Below are positions 1 to 5,292 of a stretch of DNA of 10,371 nt, piece after piece (position 1 is the stretch's first letter; the number at the start of each line of letters is the position of its first letter). A program made the position numbers and the translations under genes. A model generated the notes under the pieces. That model was not told where the DNA came from. It was given only the letters and a program-made list of their open reading frames with translations, and did not search any database. The stretch comes from Planctomycetaceae bacterium (GTDB lineage: Bacteria; Planctomycetota; Planctomycetia; Planctomycetales; Planctomycetaceae), in contig CANHVD010000148.1 of NCBI GenBank assembly GCA_947463775.1, forward strand, positions 1 to 10,371, given 5' to 3'.

Positions 1-906
1 CTCAACATGGTTCCTCGATACCTGCCGCGTTATGGAATGGCGCCCGAGTGGGCGGCTGCCTACCGTCCGCTGGTGATCGCGTTTACCGTCATCAATCTGC
101 TCGTAACGTGGTGCTTCAGCGCTGATGTGTCGAGTCAGGGAGGTGCTTACGCCACGGGCGTTCTGGTGTTGATGACGAGTGCTGCCATTGGGTCGTTGGT
201 TGACCTGAGTCGAAAACCTCGCCCGGCTGAGCCGAATCTGCGACTACAGCGCAAAGCCAAGATTATCGCGTTTGGGTTGATTGCGATCGTCTTCGTTTAC
301 ACAACTGTCGCCAACATTGTCGAACGTCCGGATGGCATCATTATCGCATCGATCTTCATCGCGTGCGTGATGGGTATGTCAATCTTCTCCCGCATCTGGA
401 GAAGCCGTGAGTTGCGTCTGAATGAGTTTCGATTTGAAGACGAGGCGGACAAAATGCTATGGACAGACCTTTGTTCGGACGGCGGATTCCGTGTGCTGAT
501 TCCCCACAGGCCGGGTAGCCGTTCACTTACCGACAAGGAGATCGAAGTTCGACGAAAACATCGGATTCCACAGGAAGTACCATTGCTGTTTCTGGAGGTT
601 CATTCCGGTGACACCAGTGAATTTCATAATACTCCAGTCATTTCTGTACGACAGGAGGATGATCGATTCATTCTTGTCGCTCGCGAAGTCGCGTCCGTCT
701 CGCATACCATCGCGCAGATTGCCATCGAACTGAGTAAATCCGGCGCGCCGCTGGATATTGTCTTTGGCTGGAGTATCGGTAACTCAATGCAACTAGCCGT
801 TCAGTTCGTGTTGTTTGGCCAGGGAGATGTTCCAAACAGCGTCTTCGATCTGCTCGAGCAGGCAATTCCAGACGCGACAAAAAGGCCGACGGTTTTGGTG
901 GGCTAG
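1..906 (+). CDS. APC-superfamily permease, C-terminal part (5' end outside window)
   Basis: Partial gene: the frame is open from base 1 (Leu-Asn precede the first ATG at base 7), so the start lies upstream. About 301 residues are visible. Four hydrophobic segments occur: RPLVIAFTVINLLVTWCF, then one running from GGAYATGVLVLMTSAA, then IIAFGLIAIVFVYTTVANIV, then GIIIASIFIACVMGMSIF. About 155 residues of soluble, probably cytoplasmic, C-terminal domain follow. The phrases LPRYGMAPEWA, QGGAYATGVLVLMTSAA and VERPDGIIIAS, and the ending RPTVLVG, match my memory of a subgroup of large APC-family amino-acid permeases with an extended C-terminal domain. The substrate cannot be read from this fragment. 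It ends in TAG and is followed by an intrinsic terminator, so it is transcriptionally separate from the sigma factor gene downstream. The family call is fairly secure and the amino-acid substrate is inference. Confidence 0.75.
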   Translation, partial: LNMVPRYLPRYGMAPEWAAAYRPLVIAFTVINLLVTWCFSADVSSQGGAYATGVLVLMTSAAIGSLVDLSRKPRPAEPNLRLQRKAKIIAFGLIAIVFVYTTVANIVERPDGIIIASIFIACVMGMSIFSRIWRSRELRLNEFRFEDEADKMLWTDLCSDGGFRVLIPHRPGSRSLTDKEIEVRRKHRIPQEVPLLFLEVHSGDTSEFHNTPVISVRQEDDRFILVAREVASVSHTIAQIAIELSKSGAPLDIVFGWSIGNSMQLAVQFVLFGQGDVPNSVFDLLEQAIPDATKRPTVLVG

Positions 907-923
907 AAAACGACACGGTGAGA

Positions 924-963
924 CAGCCTATCGCATCAACCATATGATAGGCTGGATCCAGCC
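924..963. repeat. Overlapping hairpin and perfect palindrome after the permease gene
   Basis: AGCCTATC (925-932) pairs with GATAGGCT (946-953), and one further C-G pair is possible at 924/954. The right arm of that stem overlaps the perfect 14-bp palindrome GGCTGGATCCAGCC (950-963), so the two structures cannot form together. No T-tract follows either one. They sit 12 bp before the true terminator stem and may protect the 3' end of the mRNA or bind a dimeric regulator. Function is unknown. Confidence 0.45.
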
Positions 964-975
964 CTGATTCTTCCG

Positions 976-1006
976 AAGCCCGGCTCCCAGTGAGTCGGGC
1001 TTTTTT
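976..1006 (+). terminator. Rho-independent terminator of the permease gene
   Basis: Arms AAGCCCGGCTC (976-986) and GAGTCGGGCTT (992-1002) form an 11-bp stem with one G-T wobble and a five-base loop (CCAGT). The T run 1001-1006 overlaps the end of the stem. This is a textbook intrinsic terminator and makes read-through into the sigma factor gene unlikely. Confidence 0.9.
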
Positions 1007-1158
1007 GTTGGGGGCTTTCGAAACTCGCCAATCAGCAATCAGTCAATCGGGCCGTAAAACGGCGGCTTTTCTGGCCAAAACAGGTAATCTCAGAATTTCT
1101 GGTCATAATCTGCTCCCCACGGATAAGTACCGAAAGGACCGATCAACAGGGGAGATTT
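1007..1158 (+). promoter_or_regulatory. Leader region of the sigma factor gene, promoter not resolved
   Basis: This stretch lies between the permease terminator and the sigma start and must hold the promoter of the sigma/anti-sigma pair if the terminator is efficient. It contains a tandem repeat, CAATCAG at 1029-1035 and 1036-1042, followed by a partial third copy TCAATC (1043-1048). A small hairpin GCCGT-AAA-ACGGC (1051-1063) follows. CATAAT at 1104-1109 resembles a -10 box, but no good -35 box stands at the right distance. No gene is seen here. Confidence 0.3.
1148..1154 (+). promoter_or_regulatory. Ribosome binding site supporting the GTG start of the sigma gene
   Basis: AGGGGAG lies 4 bases before GTG 1159. 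The only nearby in-frame ATG (1189) has no comparable purine-rich sequence before it, so the GTG start is preferred although the spacing is short. Confidence 0.6.
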
Positions 1159-1689
1159 GTGGACGACCAAACTCGACAGGCAACTCGAATGTGGACGCTG
1201 GCCCAGCCGGCCGTTTCTGCATTTATTACTACGGTCGTCCGTGATTTTCGTGATCGAGACGATGTTCTGCAGGATGTTGCGGTTGCGGTAATAGAGTCCT
1301 TCGATCGGTGGGATGCTGAACGACCGTTTGTCGCCTGGGCGATCGGAGTGGCTCGCAATCAGGTGGGGCTCTATCTGCGTCGACGCCGACGTGAGCCTCA
1401 AGTATTAGAGTTCGATCCTGAAACCATTGATGCGCTGCAGGTTGCATTTTCATCTGCCGCCGAAGTGGGCGAGCCGCGGCTGGATTTTCTCCGCGAGTGC
1501 CTGAAGTCGCTCGAAGGTCGGGCTCGGATAATGTGTGAACTGCGATACCAGCAGGATCTCAAGCCGGCCGCGATCGCCGAGATAATCGGCATGACGGCCA
1601 ATGCGGTGGCAAAATCGTTGCAGCGAATTCGTGAACAATTGCGGGAGTGCATCGATCATAAAGCCGCTGTTCAGGGAGTTATCCAATGA
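1159..1689 (+). CDS. ECF-like RNA polymerase sigma factor (sigma-70 family)
   Basis: A 176-residue protein, the usual size for ECF sigma factors. Region 2 is recognisable at residues 18-82: RDRDDVLQD (31-39) is the conserved acidic DD-x-x-Q element of helix 2, and RPFVAWAIGVARN is the region 2.3/2.4-like core. It is followed by a run of Arg (RRRRRE). Region 4 covers about 113-166, with the helix-turn-helix KPAAIAEIIGMTANAVAKSL (135-154) followed by a basic recognition tail, QRIREQLREC. The sequence between (about 83-112) is an acidic linker. The style resembles the planctomycete/Verrucomicrobia group of ECF-like factors. The stop overlaps the start of the next gene (ATGA at 1686-1689), which implies translational coupling to a membrane protein that is probably its anti-sigma factor. 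Target promoters are not known. Confidence 0.9.
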   Translation: MDDQTRQATRMWTLAQPAVSAFITTVVRDFRDRDDVLQDVAVAVIESFDRWDAERPFVAWAIGVARNQVGLYLRRRRREPQVLEFDPETIDALQVAFSSAAEVGEPRLDFLRECLKSLEGRARIMCELRYQQDLKPAAIAEIIGMTANAVAKSLQRIREQLRECIDHKAAVQGVIQ

Positions 1690-2729
1690 ATGAGGCTGCA
1701 CAGTTTCTGATTGATGGATATCTGGATGATGTGCTCACGATCGAGCAGCACGAAGAACTATCCACGTGGATCAGGTCGTCGCCTCAGAACGCTCGCAAGT
1801 TTGCAGCTGCGGTGATGTTGCATGATCGCCTTCGAAATGAAATGATCGTCTCCGGCGAGCGGCAGGGCGTCAGTCCTCCGTGTCGCTCTGCTGGCGACGA
1901 GTTTGTTGTGGAAAATGCGGAGGCCGTCACTCGGAGGGCTGACGCCCTGCCGCTCGCCGGGGTGGTGGCTCGTCGCCGGTCAGTGATCACTCTTCTTTCA
2001 ACTGCGACATTAATCTGTGTTGCGGTCGTCCTGTTCTTTAAAAGCTTCGGTGACAGTCCAACGCTTGCTGCTGCCGGTGAATTACAACGGCTTATAGAAT
2101 TGAATGCTCAAACGATGGACCGAACGTATCAGATCACTGTGGAAGAAACCGTGTTGCCTCACCGAGGTCGTCGTGGGCCATCGCCGGAAGACGGTCGGCC
2201 ACCAAAAGCACCGATGGATGGAGCGACTTTGTATGTTCGCGATGGCCAGCAGTTTGTACTCAGTCGCATCACCAATGCTGGCCCGTTTGTGACTGGCAGC
2301 AACGGCAAAGTGAGCTGGGCGGTTCGACCAGATGGTCCAGTGCGATACAGCAAAGATCTGAACCGATTTAATCGTGATCTTCCAGGCCACGAGCATGACA
2401 TGCCGCTGGTCAATATTCACGACGGTCTGGAACGTCTTCGTCGGGCCTATGACGTTCAACTGCTTCCGGTTGAAGACGGTGAGAGTTCCGAACCAGCGAC
2501 GCGTTTGCTGGTTGCTGTCCGCGATCCCAAAGAACGTGGGCCAAGGCGAGTCGAGATCAGTTATGAAGTCGAAAGCGGACTCATACGCCAAATGCGATTC
2601 ATCGAAATGCCCTATGGGCCTGAATCGTTGACCCTCCGGCTAACGCTGTTGTCGGAAGATTCTCTGGATGTGCGGTTCTTCGATCATGAGTCGCATCATG
2701 ACTCCAATCGCCGCGTTGAGGTGGAGTGA
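1686..2729 (+). CDS. Putative membrane anti-sigma factor with large extracytoplasmic domain
   Basis: A 347-residue protein starting at the ATG that overlaps the sigma stop. Residues 1-55 (FLIDGYLDDVLTIEQHEELS, then FAAAVMLHDRLRNEM) resemble the short helical N-terminus of planctomycete FecR-like anti-sigma proteins. No HxxxCxxC zinc motif is present. A linker follows at 56-95, then three Arg residues (96-98) and one transmembrane helix (about 100-118). The positive-inside rule places the N-terminus in the cytoplasm and about 225 residues outside. The outer part begins with a helix (GELQRLIELNAQTMDRTYQI) followed by alternating beta-like strands, weakly recalling LolA/LolB-like lipoprotein-binding folds; this is inference. 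A palindromic element (1852-1960) encodes most of the cytoplasmic linker. Overlap with the sigma gene and the topology support the anti-sigma role. Confidence 0.7.
   Translation: MNEAAQFLIDGYLDDVLTIEQHEELSTWIRSSPQNARKFAAAVMLHDRLRNEMIVSGERQGVSPPCRSAGDEFVVENAEAVTRRADALPLAGVVARRRSVITLLSTATLICVAVVLFFKSFGDSPTLAAAGELQRLIELNAQTMDRTYQITVEETVLPHRGRRGPSPEDGRPPKAPMDGATLYVRDGQQFVLSRITNAGPFVTGSNGKVSWAVRPDGPVRYSKDLNRFNRDLPGHEHDMPLVNIHDGLERLRRAYDVQLLPVEDGESSEPATRLLVAVRDPKERGPRRVEISYEVESGLIRQMRFIEMPYGPESLTLRLTLLSEDSLDVRFFDHESHHDSNRRVEVE
1852..1960. repeat. Long inverted repeat inside the anti-sigma coding sequence
   Basis: The 29-base arms 1852-1880 and 1932-1960 are reverse complements with a single difference (T1874 against G1938, still a G-U pair in RNA). 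Each arm contains GGCGAGCGGCAGGGCGTCAG or its complement. The 51-base spacer holds a smaller hairpin, GTCGC (1882-1886) with GCGAC (1894-1898). The unit stays in frame and encodes roughly residues 56-92 of the anti-sigma protein. Its form fits a REP/MITE-type dispersed palindrome that became exonised. Whether other copies exist cannot be seen here. Confidence 0.85.
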
Positions 2730-2738
2730 TCTTAAATC

Positions 2739-2839
2739 GTAGGGTGAGACCAGCAAGCGAACGCGAGCGCCGGCCCACCATGTTTGCACGTTGATGATGG
2801 TGGTCCGGCACGACTTAGCAGCCGCTGGTCCCACCCTAC
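2739..2839. repeat. Nested palindromic element between anti-sigma and sulfatase genes
   Basis: Outer arms GTAGGGTGAGACCAGC (2739-2754) and GCTGGTCCCACCCTAC (2824-2839) pair with one mismatch. Inner arms GCCGGCCCACCAT (2769-2781) and ATGGTGGTCCGGC (2797-2809) also pair with one mismatch. The 14-base stretches between outer and inner arms on each side do not pair well. The element fills nearly the whole 127-bp gap and ends 17 bp before the sulfatase start. There is no T-tract, so it is not a standard terminator. It looks like a non-autonomous mobile palindrome and may affect mRNA processing between the two genes. Confidence 0.8.
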
Positions 2840-2856
2840 AAAAATCTTGAGACATC

Positions 2857-4281
2857 ATGATGAAAACACTCACGCTTATAATCCTCATGCTTGCCCCCGC
2901 GATCGCCTTCGCTGCAGACCAACCCAACATCATTCTGATGCTGTCCGACGATCAGGGATGGAGTGGGCTTTCGGTGGTAATGCATCCCAATCATCCAGGT
3001 GCGAAAGGCACGATCTTTCATACGCCGAACATTGAACGGTTGGCATCTCAGGGCATGAGATTCTCCGCTGGCTACGCGCCAGCATCGGTCTGTTCACCGA
3101 CTCGGATTAGTCTGCAGACCGGACGGAGTCCGGCATCTCTACATTGGACCAAGGCGGCTCCGGCCGAAGCGGGCCACAAGCTGACGGAACCGAGGCTGAT
3201 CAAGAATATCGCTACGAATGAAACGACGATCGGCGAAATTCTGCGTGACGCTGGTTATGCGACGGCTCATTACGGCAAATGGCATATCGCTGGTGGAGGC
3301 CCGGAGAAGCACGGTTACGACGAGAGCGACGGCGACACCGGCAACGAAAACGCTTACCAGTTCAAAGATCCTAATCCCGTCGATATCTTTGGGATGGCGG
3401 AACGAACCGAAGCCTTCATGGCCAAATGCCAGAAAACAGGCAAGCCGTTCTTTATTCAGCTTTCGTGGAATGCTCTGCACGCAGCCGAGAATGCTCTTGA
3501 AGCAACCAAGGCGAAGTATGCGAACGTTTCGGCAGGCAATAATGCGAAGCAATCGTCAGTCGCCGCGATCACGGAAGATCTGGATACCGGCGTTGGTCGA
3601 GTGATGGAATCCATCGACAAGCTGGGACTCGCGGACACCACCTATGTGATCTACATGTCCGACAACGGCGCGGGCGGAGGAAAACGAACAGGACTGAATG
3701 GCGGCAAAGGCACGATGTGGGAAGGTGGAATTCGAGTTCCCTTCATTGTTCGCGGGCCGGGCGTTAATGCAAACTCGTGGTGTGATGTTCCCGTCGTTGG
3801 ATATGACCTGTATCCGACGTTTTGTGAATGGGCCAATGTTCCCGCAGGCAAGCTTCCGAAGACCATCGAAGGCGGCAGTATTGCATCACTGCTGGCCAAC
3901 AATGGCCAGGGTGAAGTCAAACGTGCTCGTGAGGAACTGGTCTTTCACTTTCCTCATTATCAAAGCGACGACGGACCACATTCGGCGATTCGACTGGGTG
4001 ATCTTAAGCTGATCCACTTCTACGAATCAGATCGTGACGTGCTGTTCGATCTGTCGAAAGACATTTCAGAACAAAACGACCTCGCTGCGGAACAACCTCG
4101 TGACGCGGAAATGCTGAAGAAGCGTCTGATGACTTACCTCCAGGATGTGGATGCTCAATTCGCCACGCCGAATCCCGATTACGACCCCAACGCCGAACCA
4201 GTCTCTCGCAAGGGTGGAAAAGGTGGTATGAAGCCCACCAAACCCAAAGGGGCCAATGGTGGTCGCAGGCCAAAAGATTAA
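2857..4281 (+). CDS. Secreted formylglycine-dependent sulfatase (S1 family), active site complete
   Basis: A 474-residue exported hydrolase predicted to cleave sulfate esters from an unidentified, probably polysaccharide, substrate. Residues 1-19 form a Sec signal peptide with a likely cut after AFA. The metal-binding Asp pair is D31-D32 (SDDQGW). C79-S-P-T-R83 is the CxPxR signature whose Cys is converted to formylglycine. GKWH gives K141 and H143, and H208 lies in SWNALH. D269-N270 (MSDNG) complete the metal site and K284 lies in GGKGTMWEGG. These correspond to the residues known from Pseudomonas AtsA. The final 25 residues are a Gly/Lys/Arg-rich tail. ATG 2857 is followed directly by ATG 2860; either may be used and only a weak GAG precedes them. 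It lies downstream of the sigma/anti-sigma pair, separated by a palindrome. Confidence 0.92.
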   Translation: MMKTLTLIILMLAPAIAFAADQPNIILMLSDDQGWSGLSVVMHPNHPGAKGTIFHTPNIERLASQGMRFSAGYAPASVCSPTRISLQTGRSPASLHWTKAAPAEAGHKLTEPRLIKNIATNETTIGEILRDAGYATAHYGKWHIAGGGPEKHGYDESDGDTGNENAYQFKDPNPVDIFGMAERTEAFMAKCQKTGKPFFIQLSWNALHAAENALEATKAKYANVSAGNNAKQSSVAAITEDLDTGVGRVMESIDKLGLADTTYVIYMSDNGAGGGKRTGLNGGKGTMWEGGIRVPFIVRGPGVNANSWCDVPVVGYDLYPTFCEWANVPAGKLPKTIEGGSIASLLANNGQGEVKRAREELVFHFPHYQSDDGPHSAIRLGDLKLIHFYESDRDVLFDLSKDISEQNDLAAEQPRDAEMLKKRLMTYLQDVDAQFATPNPDYDPNAEPVSRKGGKGGMKPTKPKGANGGRRPKD

Positions 4282-4446
4282 GGTCTGGGCTCAGGAAGTT
4301 TGGCGACACTGCCTTCGAACGACAACCAGTTATTGAACGGTGAGCCAAAGGCGACCGCTTTCAAGTTCCCGGCGCGTTTGCCTTCCTGTTAAACACTTTT
4401 AAGCAAGATTCTCTAACTCTACCGATGATCATCAGGGCCTTTCGTC
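4282..4446. other. Intergenic gap without recognised gene
   Basis: A 165-bp gap. I see no convincing terminator, RNA gene or coding frame. A weak AGGG (4433-4436) precedes the next start. ATG 4425 opens a different frame that runs into the following gene and is not favoured. Confidence 0.4.
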
Positions 4447-5184
4447 ATGAACACTCTTCGCATCTCTATTGCAGCCTTGCTCCTAATTGGCGCGGCATTC
4501 ACAGTGGCGTTGTCTCAGGACGAAACTGCAAAGAATGGACAGCAAAAGCTTCGCAAGCCGTCGATGGCCGATACGATCAAAGCCAACGTCTACGCAGACA
4601 ACACGTTCGAGCTATACATCAACGGAGAACTCGTTGCGGTAGACTCCATCCGCTTCATTCCGCACAACGTGATCTCCGTTGACATCCTTCCGGCATATCC
4701 GATGAACATCGCAGTCATGGCAAAAGACAATGCCGACTCGAAGACCGGAATGGAATACGCCAACACGAACATTGGCGATGCGGGTTTCATCCTGAAGTTT
4801 GCCGACGGCACGGTGACGAATGCGTCGTGGAAGGCTAGGTCGTTCTTCCACGGTCCGATTGATCGAGACACTAAGAATCCTCAGGTGCGATCCGAACCAA
4901 TTCCAGAGAACTGGTTTGCCGTCGACTTCGATGACAGTTCATGGAAGAACGCGAAAGAGTATTCCGAACAGGAAGTTGATCCAAAGCAGCCTTACTTCGA
5001 AAACGATTTCGATGGCGCGAAGTTCATCTGGTCCGACGACATCGCTCTCGACAACACAGTGATCTTCCGCCATCGAGTTGATTCACCCCCAGACGGAAAA
5101 GCTCGCATCGACTTTCGCAATCTGAACAACGTCGTGCCTGACAGTCCTCCTGGCGGCGGAGGGAAGAAGGGAAAGAAGAGATAG
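4447..5184 (+). CDS. Secreted protein, possible galactose-binding-like fold, unknown function
   Basis: A 245-residue exported protein. Residues 1-23 are a Sec signal peptide (Leu/Ala/Ile core, likely cut near ALS-Q). The mature part is rich in predicted beta strands. ADNTFELYINGE (50-61) and DFDDSSW (160-166) are the two phrases I associate with galactose-binding-like jelly-roll modules attached to glycoside hydrolases and esterases. Three other short stretches, IRFIPHNVISVDILPAYP, MEYANTNIGDAGFILKFADG and KFIWSDDIALDNTVIFRHR, look strongly constrained but match no family I can name. It has no recognised catalytic site. The last 12 residues are a basic Gly/Lys tail (PPGGGGKKGKKR). It lies 108 bp before the YHYH-domain gene on the same strand, and the two may act together. 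The fold call is inference; glycan binding is only a possibility. Confidence 0.75.
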   Translation: MNTLRISIAALLLIGAAFTVALSQDETAKNGQQKLRKPSMADTIKANVYADNTFELYINGELVAVDSIRFIPHNVISVDILPAYPMNIAVMAKDNADSKTGMEYANTNIGDAGFILKFADGTVTNASWKARSFFHGPIDRDTKNPQVRSEPIPENWFAVDFDDSSWKNAKEYSEQEVDPKQPYFENDFDGAKFIWSDDIALDNTVIFRHRVDSPPDGKARIDFRNLNNVVPDSPPGGGGKKGKKR

Positions 5185-5194
5185 TCGCAGTGAG

Positions 5195-5236
5195 CCTGTC
5201 GGCGGAGCGACAGGTGTACCGTACACCCGCCGCTCC
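5195..5236. repeat. Competing hairpins upstream of the YHYH gene
   Basis: CCTGTCG (5195-5201) pairs with CGACAGG (5208-5214). Alternatively, GGAGCG (5204-5209) pairs with CGCTCC (5231-5236) and GGTGTAC (5213-5219) pairs with GTACACC (5221-5227), separated by a 3x3 internal loop. The two folds share bases and exclude each other. No T-tract follows. The element could be another dispersed palindrome or a leader element of the next gene; 41 bases separate it from the ribosome binding site. Confidence 0.6.
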
Positions 5237-5277
5237 ATCGGTGGGAATCTTCTTTAGACACCTAAGTCGCTCAAATC

Positions 5278-5282
5278 GGAGG
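5278..5282 (+). promoter_or_regulatory. Ribosome binding site of the YHYH-domain gene
   Basis: GGAGG stands 10 bases before ATG 5293. It is the strongest Shine-Dalgarno sequence in the window and fixes this start. Confidence 0.75.
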
Positions 5283-5292
5283 CTCCAAGACA

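Noticed and set aside
1159..1689. Zinc-type anti-sigma partner or two-component regulator reading of the sigma locus
   Set aside because: The first protein has sigma regions 2 and 4 and no receiver domain; the second lacks an HxxxCxxC motif.
2082..2591. 169-residue antisense frame within the anti-sigma gene
   Set aside because: Shadow frame opposite a well-supported gene; composition lacks protein-family features and it has no ribosome binding site that I can see.
1852..2839. CRISPR array or insertion sequence as explanation of the repeats
   Set aside because: The repeats are inverted pairs, not regularly spaced direct repeats, and no cas or transposase gene is present.
3139..3552. 137-residue antisense frame inside the first sulfatase
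   Set aside because: It lies fully opposite catalytic-domain codons and shows no family signature.
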